IMG/VR virus record: IMGVR_UViG_3300031951_013549
Location: 1 to 33,125 of that record
Length of the DNA: 33,125 bases
Reading direction: 5' to 3' (one strand)
Source: a virus
In this document: one piece after another, positions 9,877 to 17,092 of the stretch
How positions within the stretch are numbered: position 1 is the first letter of the stretch
Layout of the letters: every line of letters starts with the position of its first letter
Made by a program: the position numbers and the translations under genes
Notes under the pieces: generated by a model
What the model saw: the letters and a program-made list of their open reading frames with translations, nothing else
Database searches by the model: none
Told to the model about the DNA's origin: nothing

Positions 9877-10472
9877 AAAAAATCTTAATTGCCATACCAA
9901 CTGCTCGTTATATCGAAGCAGATACATTCAAATCGATCTATGATCTGGAAGTTCCTGAAGGATATGAAACAACCTTTCAATACTTCTATGGATACAGAGT
10001 AGATCAGGTTCGTAACCTGATTGCCGACTGGGTTGTACGTGGATTTGATTATTTGTTTTCAGTCGATCATGACATTACGTTTCCACCAGATACATTAAAG
10101 AAGCTTCTTGCTCACGATAAAGATCTGGTTTCTGGTGTGTATCGCCAGAGACTTGAACCACAGATGCTTGAAATCTACGAACCGTTTGGTACACGTATGA
10201 CAACTGAAGACCTCTATGCAAAGGACTGGAATCTAGTTGGCATTGGTGGTTGTGGCTTTGGCTGTGTGCTTGTCAAGAAAGAAGTATTAGCAGGTGTAGG
10301 CTATCCACAGTTTGAATATCATCCTGCTCTCGATCACAGCAATACGATCAGCGAAGACACTGATTTTTGCAAAAAGGCAATTACTAAAGGCTTTAGGTTG
10401 TGGTGTGACCCATCAATTCGTTGTGGTCACATTGGTTCTACAACTATGGTTGTAGAGATTCCGAAGATTTAG
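9873..10472 (+). CDS. Small GT-A-like glycosyltransferase
   Basis: A 199-residue protein that begins MKKILIAIPTARYIEADTF and has the marks of a compact GT-A enzyme. It has an early RNLIADWVVRGFDYLFSVDHD stretch with a D-H-D metal motif at Asp65-Asp67, IGGCGFGCVLVKK at 124-136, SEDTDF at 160-165 and a C-terminal Cys-Gly-His near 184-186 that could supply the last metal ligand. Similar short proteins are found in phages and bacteriophage-like islands. Its ATG overlaps the TGA of the upstream glycosyltransferase (ATGA) and no strong Shine-Dalgarno is seen, so the two are probably translationally coupled and may act on the same glycan. Its last 29 bp overlap the convergent coiled-coil gene. Confidence 0.85.
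   Translation: MKKILIAIPTARYIEADTFKSIYDLEVPEGYETTFQYFYGYRVDQVRNLIADWVVRGFDYLFSVDHDITFPPDTLKKLLAHDKDLVSGVYRQRLEPQMLEIYEPFGTRMTTEDLYAKDWNLVGIGGCGFGCVLVKKEVLAGVGYPQFEYHPALDHSNTISEDTDFCKKAITKGFRLWCDPSIRCGHIGSTTMVVEIPKI
10437..10456 (+). other. Perfect 8-bp hairpin at the end of the small glycosyltransferase gene
   Basis: TCTACAAC-TATG-GTTGTAGA can fold into an 8-bp stem with a 4-nt loop. A T-rich run (TTTTCTTTTTT, 10473-10483) starts 16 nt after the stem, which is too far for a canonical intrinsic terminator. It may still slow polymerase at the convergent junction or block degradation of the plus-strand mRNA. Confidence 0.4.
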
Positions 10473-10647
10473 TTTTCTTTTTTAACTTCTCGAGTTCGAG
10501 AAGAGCCTGTTGATGTTCTACTTGAAGGCTGGCGTAACTCTTTTCGAGTAGCGCCAGCCTTGCTTCATGTAGAACGTTTTTACTTACGGATTCATGTAAA
10601 TTCGCAGTCAGGCGATTGATATACTCATTAACAAATTCAGCTTCCAT
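10444..10647 (-). CDS. Small coiled-coil protein, possible fibre chaperone
   Basis: Encodes 67 residues starting MEAEFVNEYINRL. The middle and end are strongly helical with heptad-like leucines (LALLEKSYASLQVEHQQALLE), followed by a Lys/Ser tail. No catalytic motif is visible. It directly follows the 473-residue fibre-like gene, with 4 nt between that TAA and this ATG. T4 uses a small coiled-coil protein (gp57A) to trimerise fibres, so a chaperone role is a fair guess from size, structure and position, not from visible homology. The start is uncertain: GGAGG lies 14 nt before the ATG at 10647, and an in-frame ATG at 10668 with GGA 7 nt upstream would give 74 residues. The gene's 3' end overlaps the convergent glycosyltransferase by 29 bp. 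Confidence 0.65.
   Translation of the reverse strand: MEAEFVNEYINRLTANLHESVSKNVLHEARLALLEKSYASLQVEHQQALLELEKLKKKTKSSESLQP
10486..10503. repeat. 18-bp palindrome in the convergent overlap region
   Basis: CTTCTCGAGTTCGAGAAG pairs with itself over eight base pairs around a GT centre. It lies within the minus-strand coiled-coil gene, just past the glycosyltransferase stop. No U-run follows it in either direction except the T-run that precedes it on the plus strand, so I do not call it a terminator. Confidence 0.45.
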
Positions 10648-10651
10648 AATA

Positions 10652-12073
10652 TTAGAACGTGCCTCCATCAAGTGTTCCGTAAACAACAGATGTGCCATTT
10701 GACTGCAGCACATATCCGTCTGTACCAACTGCAAGGTTAGTCATACCATTTGTTGAGTTACCAACAAGGATGCCACCGGATGTAAGTGTTGATAGCTTGA
10801 GTGTGTTAGCAGAAATATGTACTGGGATAGTACTATTTGCAGTGATGCTAAAGGTATTGCCAAGTGATAAAAGAGCGCCGGAATAAAGATAAGTTTCCAG
10901 TGCTGCAAGACCATAGCCAACACCCGCCGTATTAACAGTTGTTGTTGGTTCAGATTCAAGACCGGTAAAGAGCTTATAAACACCGTCTGTTGCATCACGA
11001 ACAAGACCGGTATAACGGGTTCCGCCATTTGTGAACATACCATAGAAACCAACGTCGACGGTATCTGTACCGTTACCGTTAGCAACCTTAATCATAGGAT
11101 CTTCAATTGTAAGGTTGTTTGTATCAATCGTGGTAAGCGTACCGGAAACTGTTAGGTTGCCAGAAAGAACAAGATCTGAAATCGACAGAGCATTATTAAC
11201 ATGCACACCAGTCGAGTTGACTGTAAGTGTAGAACCAGTTGGAACACTGATCGAGTCAGCAGCAACGCTAATGCTGTTTGAACCAACAACGTTTAGAGTA
11301 ACGTCGCCAGTTGTTCCACCACCAGTAAGACCATCACCTGCGGTTACTGCAGTAATATCTGCTACTGTGTTTGACCAGTATACAGAAGAACCATTAGAGT
11401 GAAGAACCTGTCCAGCCGAGCCTATTCCACCGTTGGCAGAGATGCCTACGCCGCCAGCAAGCGTTATTTGACTTGCATTGGCAATAAAAGCACCACTGCC
11501 GGCAGAAATGACTGCGGCATTGACTGCAAAAGACGCAGAAACGTTTGCAACAGTAAGTGTTGTAGCACTCAGACTAGAATTAACTGTAGAGTTACCAACA
11601 GAAAATTCATTTGTATGGATTTTGCCACCAACACCTAAACCGCCAGTAATTACAACTGCACCGGTTGTTGTGTTTGAGCTCGATGTACCAATAGAGAATG
11701 TATGTGTATTTGTCCACGCATACACTGCAGCAACGTTAATTGAAACTGCACCCTGATCTAGCCAGTAGGTATTACCACCGGAATCTACAGAGAGAAGATA
11801 TCCAGTACCAGGAGTTGATGTACCATTTGCGGTAATCGACTGTACAGTAAGGTTGGCAGTCTTAACCGAATCAAGATATCCAGTGCCATTGGCAACAAGA
11901 GCTTGATTTGCGGTGAGAACACCAGGATTAAATTTACCACCAATGGTGATAGACGCGCCGTTCGACCCGATAAAGAGATGATCGCCGTTTGCAGTAAAAG
12001 CCAGTTCACCATTAGCTAATGACGGAGGAGTGGCAGTATTTAAAGATCGTTTGATCTGAATTTGGTTAGCCAT
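10652..12073 (-). CDS. Fibre-like virion protein with MTD-like N-terminus and DGGTF tail
   Basis: A 473-residue protein, rich in Gly, Asn, Thr, Ser and Val. It begins MANQIQIKRS and continues with LANGELAFTANGDHLFIGSNG, the same kind of N-terminal module as the giant fibre. A second shared module follows at ~315-390: NLTVSGTL, NNLTIEDPM and TGLVRDATDGVYKLF, matching [15 protein letters not shown] in the giant fibre. The stretch between has beta-rich repeats (TANLTVQSITANG, GGLGVGGKIH). It ends in DGGTF, as does the 86-residue protein next door. It is probably a virion fibre or fibre-attachment protein. GAGGA sits 8 nt before the ATG, and a near-consensus late octamer (GATAAATA, 12150-12157) lies 77 bp upstream. 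Confidence 0.82.
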   Translation of the reverse strand: MANQIQIKRSLNTATPPSLANGELAFTANGDHLFIGSNGASITIGGKFNPGVLTANQALVANGTGYLDSVKTANLTVQSITANGTSTPGTGYLLSVDSGGNTYWLDQGAVSINVAAVYAWTNTHTFSIGTSSSNTTTGAVVITGGLGVGGKIHTNEFSVGNSTVNSSLSATTLTVANVSASFAVNAAVISAGSGAFIANASQITLAGGVGISANGGIGSAGQVLHSNGSSVYWSNTVADITAVTAGDGLTGGGTTGDVTLNVVGSNSISVAADSISVPTGSTLTVNSTGVHVNNALSISDLVLSGNLTVSGTLTTIDTNNLTIEDPMIKVANGNGTDTVDVGFYGMFTNGGTRYTGLVRDATDGVYKLFTGLESEPTTTVNTAGVGYGLAALETYLYSGALLSLGNTFSITANSTIPVHISANTLKLSTLTSGGILVGNSTNGMTNLAVGTDGYVLQSNGTSVVYGTLDGGTF

Positions 12074-12091
12074 TATTGTTCCTCAACAAGT

Positions 12092-12352
12092 TTAAAATGT
12101 GCCTCCGTCGATATTACCGAGGTCTCCGATTTCGAGCGGTCTTACTTCATATTTATCACTTGTGGAATTATACACTAAAGTAGCACCGGATGTTACATTC
12201 ACCTCGTCAACATCGCCAAAATCTTCAATGCTACGAATTTCGTTAATTTGATTCTTAAGAGTTACTGGTTTAGATGATGCAAGAGAGTCACCTGATGTGG
12301 TAACTCTTGCAACCATCTGAGAATTCTGTACAATTCTAGCTTTGAGAGCCAT
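12092..12352 (-). CDS. Small virion protein with DGGTF C-terminus
   Basis: An 86-residue protein starting MALKARIVQNSQMVARVTTS. Its second half has a LVYNSTSDKYEVRPL motif, the short fibre-like beta segment widely seen in cyanophage structural proteins, and it ends GNIDGGTF. No enzymatic motif, membrane segment or signal peptide is visible. GAGGT lies 4 nt before its ATG, and the ATG follows the previous stop by 2 nt, so it belongs to one transcription unit with the genes on either side. I consider it a small virion component by family resemblance; its precise place is unknown. Confidence 0.78.
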   Translation of the reverse strand: MALKARIVQNSQMVARVTTSGDSLASSKPVTLKNQINEIRSIEDFGDVDEVNVTSGATLVYNSTSDKYEVRPLEIGDLGNIDGGTF

Positions 12353-12354
12353 GA

Positions 12355-12684
12355 TTACCTCGTAACTTGAGGAGTAACTGTTACAATACCTTCAACCAGA
12401 CGAGAGACTGTATTGCCAGAACTTGTCAGTTCACAGTCATAAACATATCTACCAGCTGTTACGTTAGCAGATGTTGCAGCATTCATTGATAACGTAACAC
12501 TGCCACCAGAAGCATTAATGGCAACATTAAATGCAGTAGCCGTAGAAGAAGTATAGTGCTTGCGCATTTGTGCGGCACCAGAATAACCAGTTAGATCTAC
12601 TACTTCGCCGGCATCATCAAGCACGTCGATTTCTGTACTGAAATCAGCGCCTTGGTCGATTTGTAAGTTTGCTTTAATTGCCAT
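12355..12684 (-). CDS. Small beta-sandwich-like virion protein of cyanophage type
   Basis: A 109-residue protein beginning MAIKANLQIDQGADFSTEID. The pattern of an N-terminal DQGADFS, VVDLTGYSGAAQMRKHY in the middle and GRYVYDCELTSSGNTVSRLVEGIVTVTP at the end recalls conserved virion proteins of T4-like cyanophages and has the look of a single Ig-like or baseplate upper-protein-like beta sandwich. There is no catalytic motif. An AGAGAAGAG stretch precedes the ATG. It lies in the fibre cluster, 14 nt after the 185-residue gene and 2 nt before the 86-residue gene. A role in fibre attachment to the baseplate is plausible but only inferred. Confidence 0.75.
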   Translation of the reverse strand: MAIKANLQIDQGADFSTEIDVLDDAGEVVDLTGYSGAAQMRKHYTSSTATAFNVAINASGGSVTLSMNAATSANVTAGRYVYDCELTSSGNTVSRLVEGIVTVTPQVTR

Positions 12685-12698
12685 TTACTCTTCTCTTA

Positions 12699-13256
12699 TT
12701 AAATAGGCGATGGTATACCAGATGTATCTGCGTCTAAAACAAAATAATTGCTTGCAACTGTTACCTGAGTTATTTTATGACGAATGTAGCCTCGCATAAA
12801 TGCTGTCGATCTTGAATTAAACTCGTTTGCAAAAACTCTCCAAACATAACTGCTAGAAAGATCCAACCATGTATCAAGAGGAGAACTTGTATCTAACGGA
12901 TCGCCACTTACTCTTTCCACTAAAATTTGGTATTGACCAGAATTAGCAGAATTTACAATCCATGGATAACTTCCGCCTGGCCAATATTCTACATTTCCAG
13001 AAGAGTATATAGCCCATTCTGCCGTTGATCCTCCAAAACCATCTCCAGGGTTTTGAACAATATCATCGCTCAATTGAACTTGGTCTACGAACCCCTTCCA
13101 AGTACTTCCATTATAAACTTTAGCGTTGGTTGTATATAACCATTCTGAACCATTCCAAATACGAAAAACCGCGCCAGCATCTTCATACGTAAGATCACCA
13201 GTATTTGAGTTATTAACTATTGCCCATGATGATCCGTTCCAATAGTGCATTGCCAT
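12699..13256 (-). CDS. W-N-G repeat protein, probable fibre tip or accessory
   Basis: A 185-residue protein starting [20 protein letters not shown]. The N-terminal 60 residues hold three copies of a W/Y-N-G-S-x-W motif (YWNGSSW, IWNGSEW, VYNGSTW), a short beta element often found in phage fibres. The rest (EWAIYSSGNVEYWPGGSYPW, then WLDLSSSYVWRVF) resembles a jelly-roll-like receptor-facing domain rich in aromatic residues. The reading frame stays open upstream to 14075, but that part translates the collagen repeats of the neighbouring gene in the wrong frame. The true start is the ATG at 13256, which overlaps the TAA of the collagen-like gene (TAATG). No clear Shine-Dalgarno precedes it, so reinitiation is likely. 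It could form a tip on the collagen-like stalk. Confidence 0.8.
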   Translation of the reverse strand: MAMHYWNGSSWAIVNNSNTGDLTYEDAGAVFRIWNGSEWLYTTNAKVYNGSTWKGFVDQVQLSDDIVQNPGDGFGGSTAEWAIYSSGNVEYWPGGSYPWIVNSANSGQYQILVERVSGDPLDTSSPLDTWLDLSSSYVWRVFANEFNSRSTAFMRGYIRHKITQVTVASNYFVLDADTSGIPSPI

Positions 13257-14560
13257 TAGATTTGAATCCAGATATCGCCAGTTGCTGATGCTGATGGTTG
13301 TGGACCCTGCACAAACACCTGTCCACCGCCAGTATAACCTGATGTTACGTGACGTAGAATTGGAGCTGCTGCTGATGCTGCACTTCCTGGAGGTCCTTGT
13401 GGACCGACTGCGCCTTGTGGACCAGTAGGTCCTTGAACTGTAGCACCAGCAGGTCCTTGTGGGCCTGTTGGACCTTGTACAGTTGCTCCAGCTGGACCTT
13501 GCGGACCAACTGGTCCTTGTACAGTTGCTCCAGCTGGACCTTGCGGACCAACTGGTCCTTGTACAGTTGCTCCAGCTGGACCTTGCGGACCAACTGGTCC
13601 TTGAACCGTAGCACCAGGAGGACCTTGAACTGTAGCACCTGCTGGACCTTGCGGACCTGTTGGACCCATAGGACCTATTGCACCTTGAGGACCTGTTGGT
13701 CCCATTGGTCCGATTGGACCCATTGGTCCTGTAGAGCCTTGAGGACCTGTTGGTCCCATTGGACCCATTGGTCCGGTAGATCCGACAAATCCTACTGGAC
13801 CCTGAACAGTAACACCGGGAGGACCTTGTACAGTAGCCCCAGAAGGTCCTTGTGCTCCAGTGATACCTTGTGATCCTGTAAATCCTACTGGACCCTGAAC
13901 AGTAGCGCCAGCCGGACCTTGAACTGTAGCGCCAGATGGTCCCTGAGCTCCTTGAGCTCCAGTAGCACCTTGTGATCCTGTAAAGCCAATTGGTCCCTGT
14001 GCGCCAACCGGTCCTTGGGCGCCAGTCGGACCTTGAGCCCCAGTAGCACCCTGTGGTCCAATACCACTTATCCATGATACGTTGGTACCATCTGTTCTTA
14101 GGAAGAACCCGGTTGCACTGCCTTGAGCTGGAAGAAGATTGTTTATAGCAGCGGCACGTGTTGATGCATTTGTGCCACCTTGACCAATGTTTAGAATGCC
14201 ATTGGAGATAGAAGAAGCGTTTACAATCAAGCCTGTTGCGTTTGCAATAATACCATCGCCGGCACGAATATTAATTGTTGTTCCGTTGGCATTAATAATA
14301 GAGTTTGAAAGACTTAGATTGTCGGCAGATACCGTGAATGTTCTCGTTGTATTACCAAGTAGGACACCATTTGCATTCGGGATCAACTCACCGCTGATCT
14401 CCGTATTACTAAATGTAAGGTTTCCTACAACCTCTAGCGAACCGTTGACTGCGAGAGTCTGACGAATTCTCATGTGTTGTGTAATTTCTACATTTGAAGT
14501 AAATGTAGAATCACCGTTTACTAATAATCCATTATCTACTTTAAAATTAGTGTTTGCCAT
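13256..14560 (-). CDS. Collagen-like short tail fibre
   Basis: A 434-residue fibre. Residues 1-~165 are beta-rich ([26 protein letters not shown]) and close with a [19 protein letters not shown] segment, the Gly-Gly-Thr motif common in phage fibres. Residues ~167-~392 are Gly-X-Y collagen repeats, broken by IGFTGSQ, VGFTGSQ and VGFVGST motifs and by repeated GATVQ interruptions. The C-terminal ~40 residues ([15 protein letters not shown] to GDIWIQI) form a short cap. AAGG lies 5-6 nt before the ATG. The 185-residue gene begins within its stop codon, suggesting a stalk-plus-tip pair. Repeat length may vary between isolates because of the tandem 42-bp units. Confidence 0.88.
   Translation of the reverse strand: MANTNFKVDNGLLVNGDSTFTSNVEITQHMRIRQTLAVNGSLEVVGNLTFSNTEISGELIPNANGVLLGNTTRTFTVSADNLSLSNSIINANGTTINIRAGDGIIANATGLIVNASSISNGILNIGQGGTNASTRAAAINNLLPAQGSATGFFLRTDGTNVSWISGIGPQGATGAQGPTGAQGPVGAQGPIGFTGSQGATGAQGAQGPSGATVQGPAGATVQGPVGFTGSQGITGAQGPSGATVQGPPGVTVQGPVGFVGSTGPMGPMGPTGPQGSTGPMGPIGPMGPTGPQGAIGPMGPTGPQGPAGATVQGPPGATVQGPVGPQGPAGATVQGPVGPQGPAGATVQGPVGPQGPAGATVQGPTGPQGPAGATVQGPTGPQGAVGPQGPPGSAASAAAPILRHVTSGYTGGGQVFVQGPQPSASATGDIWIQI
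13473..13598 (-). repeat. Three perfect 42-bp tandem repeats in the collagen-like stalk
   Basis: Three identical 42-bp units start at 13473, 13515 and 13557; a diverged fourth begins at 13599. Each encodes 14 residues of the form [14 protein letters not shown]. Being a multiple of three, gain or loss of a unit keeps the frame and changes stalk length. Confidence 0.95.
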
Positions 14561-14567
14561 GTCAACC

Positions 14568-16883
14568 TTACTTAATTAGATGAGCTATAACTTTAACCGC
14601 GGAATTTGCAACGGTTTGTTGAAGATATAAATTCACATTGTTATCTAAAGTACCAGTATTTGCTGTAAACGTTCCAAGAGGAGATGCAGCGCCATTTGAA
14701 GCAACTGTACCATAAACTGTTACAAACGCATCGGTTGTACCATTGTGAGCAAGTACAAGTTCAGAAAGCTGTGTGTTACTACCTTTCTTTACTTGAACTT
14801 CAAACTTGGCCGATGAATATGTTGCTTTAGGGAATGTGTAGATTAGCACAGGTCCAATTACGTTTCCAATATCACCATTTGCAGATACATCAACTACATA
14901 ATCTGTTTTGAATGTAGTAGTTCCACCAATTGTAACAGTGTTTGATAGTGTTGTCGCGCCAAGAACACCAAGGGTTCCATCAGTTTCAATTGCAGTGGAT
15001 GTAATGAATGTATTAACACTGCCGGTACCTACTGTAATTCTTGTTAATGTAAGATTAACATTGGCACCAACATTCATTGCAACTGATGCATTTGCTGTCG
15101 TAGTATTCATGCCACCAGAAAGAGTACTTAATCCAGCTACACCCAGTGTATTTGATAGTGTAGCAGAATTAGTTACAGCAATTGTGTTTCCAAAGCTGGC
15201 TGCGCCGGTAACCGTAATCGTATTTGAGAACGTAGCGGTATTTGTTACACCAATAGTGTTTGAGAATGTAGCTGCACCAGTTACACTCAACGTATTTGAT
15301 AGTGTTGTAGTATTAGCAACCGATAGAGTACCATCAGTTTCAATACCAGTAGCTGTAATGAACGTATTCTCAGAACTAGTACCAACTGTAATTCTTGTAT
15401 TTGAAAGATTTACGTTAGCACCAACATTGATTCCAACCGAAGCATTTGCTGTTGTAGTGTTTAGGTTACCAGAAAGAGTGGTTAGACCGGTTACACCAAG
15501 CGTGTTAGATAATGCAGTAGCACCAAAGACGGTAAGTGTGCCGTCTGTCTCGATCGCAGTGGCTGTAATGAATGTATTAACACTATTATTGCCAACATTA
15601 AATCTATCTAATGTAAGATTGACATTGGCGCCAACATTTACAGCGACAGAAGCATTTGCAGTTGTGGTATTCAGTGCAGCATTTAGTGATGCAAGACCGG
15701 CAACAGTTAGTGTATTTGATAGTGTTGTAGTATTAGTAACCGCCAATGTATTAGATAATGTAGCAGCATCAGCAACTGTTAATGTACCATCGGTTTCGAT
15801 TGCAGTGGCTGTAATGAATGTATTAACACTACCAGTACCTACCGTAATTCTTGTATTTGAAAGATTTACGTTAGCGCCGACATTCATCGAAACGTTTGCA
15901 TTCACTGTTGTTGTATTTACATTGCCAGAAGCATTTGCTAGACCAACTACTGTTAGTGTGTTGGATAATGTGGCATTGCCAGTAACAGCAATTGTGTTTG
16001 AGAATGTAGCATTACCTGTGATAGCAACGGCATTTGAGAATGTAGCATTACCTGTCACAGCAATAGTGTTTGACAAAGTAGCATTGCCAGTTATGGCTAG
16101 AGTGTTCGATAATGTAACGTTGCCTGTTACAGCTAGTGTATTGGATAATGTAGCATTACCAGTTACAACAATCGTATTTGCAAAGTTAGCATTTGATGTT
16201 ACATTAGCAGCACCAGAAATTGTCAGGTAGTTGGTTGGTGTAATTACTAGATTAGCAATACCAGACCAAGAACCGTTACCAAACTTACTGTCGAATGAAC
16301 TGTTGGCAACAACTATCGTTGTAGCATTTGCAAAGACATTTGCACCAATGGCTACCATAGTAGTATTGGCAACAAACAGACCAGTACTAAAAGCGTTCGC
16401 AGTCATGTTTGCTGTGGTTGTAGCATCTGCAACTTGAATGCGTGTTGGTGTAATATTCGTGTTGACAGTACTGCTAGATTGTGTTATAATCAGACTACTG
16501 TTTACAAAGGAATTAGCAGATCCTAAGCCAAGGTAAACACCAACTGGATTCAGGTAGCTGTTCGAGGTGCTGTTTCCGGCAAGAACACGAATACCAGCGT
16601 CTGCTGCAACATAAGCTGTAGCATTTGATGTAATGACTAGATTTGCAGAGTTGCCAGTTTGAACGTTACCACCACGAAGAGCAGTTCCAACTGCAATAGT
16701 GTTTGCACCAAACGTACCCCAAAGCTGAGCGGTACGAGCAATAGTATTATTGCCGGTGTTAGCAACAGTAGTATTTGCAGTAATAATTTCAGTCGAAAAA
16801 GCGTTCAGCAGCTCGTTAGTCTGGAGCAACCAAACTTCAAAGCTATCAGTAATGATATCAACGTTAGCTACTTGTCTTGACAT
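14568..16883 (-). CDS. Repeat-rich fibre-like virion protein
   Basis: A 771-residue protein with an N-terminal non-repetitive part ([22 protein letters not shown]), which may be a baseplate or fibre attachment helix. Residues ~232-308 hold about seven 12-residue repeats of the [12 protein letters not shown] type. Between ~318 and ~651 are four ~60-residue modules, each with [30 protein letters not shown] and TAIETDGTL. The last ~110 residues ([18 protein letters not shown] onward, including [18 protein letters not shown]) form a separate end domain. The regular Asn/Thr/Val spacing suggests a beta-helical or beta-roll shaft. AGGA lies 7 nt before the ATG, which overlaps the TAA of the gene before it (TAATG). 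It is probably a fibre or whisker-like component; the repeats leave function open. Confidence 0.85.
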   Translation of the reverse strand: MSRQVANVDIITDSFEVWLLQTNELLNAFSTEIITANTTVANTGNNTIARTAQLWGTFGANTIAVGTALRGGNVQTGNSANLVITSNATAYVAADAGIRVLAGNSTSNSYLNPVGVYLGLGSANSFVNSSLIITQSSSTVNTNITPTRIQVADATTTANMTANAFSTGLFVANTTMVAIGANVFANATTIVVANSSFDSKFGNGSWSGIANLVITPTNYLTISGAANVTSNANFANTIVVTGNATLSNTLAVTGNVTLSNTLAITGNATLSNTIAVTGNATFSNAVAITGNATFSNTIAVTGNATLSNTLTVVGLANASGNVNTTTVNANVSMNVGANVNLSNTRITVGTGSVNTFITATAIETDGTLTVADAATLSNTLAVTNTTTLSNTLTVAGLASLNAALNTTTANASVAVNVGANVNLTLDRFNVGNNSVNTFITATAIETDGTLTVFGATALSNTLGVTGLTTLSGNLNTTTANASVGINVGANVNLSNTRITVGTSSENTFITATGIETDGTLSVANTTTLSNTLSVTGAATFSNTIGVTNTATFSNTITVTGAASFGNTIAVTNSATLSNTLGVAGLSTLSGGMNTTTANASVAMNVGANVNLTLTRITVGTGSVNTFITSTAIETDGTLGVLGATTLSNTVTIGGTTTFKTDYVVDVSANGDIGNVIGPVLIYTFPKATYSSAKFEVQVKKGSNTQLSELVLAHNGTTDAFVTVYGTVASNGAASPLGTFTANTGTLDNNVNLYLQQTVANSAVKVIAHLIK
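14930..15930 (-). repeat. Four ~60-residue modules in the 771-residue fibre
   Basis: Modules with the shared core [14 protein letters not shown] and IETDGTL lie at about 15740-15930, 15480-15670, 15280-15470 and 14930-15115. They are separated by stretches of the 12-residue repeat. Copies are diverged at third positions. Confidence 0.8.
15960..16190 (-). repeat. About seven 36-bp imperfect tandem repeats
   Basis: Each 36-bp unit encodes a 12-residue [12 protein letters not shown]-type repeat. Copies differ by synonymous and conservative changes, so they are older or under less homogenisation than the 42-bp collagen repeats at 13473-13598. Confidence 0.85.
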
Positions 16884-17092
16884 TAATTATTCCTGTGTAC
16901 TAACTGCACGAGCAAAGACTTGATATCACGTAATTCATTTTCAACATCAGTCATTCTCTTGCACAAACTGTTGTTTCTTTTGCTTGCTTCTCTTGCAGCT
17001 AAGAACTTCTTATATTCTTCTTCATTGTTATTTATGATAACGCCAGAGTCAGTATCTTTTACATACCCTGGATGATTTGTATCAACTAACAT
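16883..17092 (-). CDS. Small coiled-coil virion-cluster protein
   Basis: A 69-residue protein starting MLVDTNHPGYVKDTDSGVII, followed by a charged helical half (EEEYKKFLAAREASKRNN, VENELRDIKSLLVQLV) that looks like a coiled coil. The N-terminal pattern of T-N-x-P-x-x-V-K-D-T recalls small conserved proteins of T4-like cyanophages that sit in structural operons; their job is not known to me. It overlaps by one base both the gene before it and the gene after it (TAATG at each end), so it is firmly part of the operon. GGAG lies 10 nt before the ATG. It may help assemble the 771-residue fibre encoded next. Confidence 0.75.
   Translation of the reverse strand: MLVDTNHPGYVKDTDSGVIINNNEEEYKKFLAAREASKRNNSLCKRMTDVENELRDIKSLLVQLVHRNN

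Noticed and set aside
10437-10483. Intrinsic terminator for the glycosyltransferase pair.
   Set aside because: The hairpin is within the coding sequence and the T-run begins 16 nt after the stem, so it does not meet the usual form. Kept only as a hairpin of unknown role.
13385-14055. Tandem arrays considered as a CRISPR-like array.
   Set aside because: The units are in-frame Gly-X-Y codons, directly adjacent, with no unique spacers and no cas genes.
13257-14075. Upstream part of the frame of the 185-residue gene, rich in Arg, Ser and Tyr.
   Set aside because: It is the collagen-like fibre read in another frame. The 434-residue reading has a sensible N-terminus and fibre motifs.
14908-16230. 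A 440-codon open frame on the plus strand antisense to the 771-residue fibre.
   Set aside because: It mirrors the repeats of the real gene; repeated codon patterns leave the opposite frame without stops. The Val/Pro/Thr-rich translation has no domain and no ribosome site.
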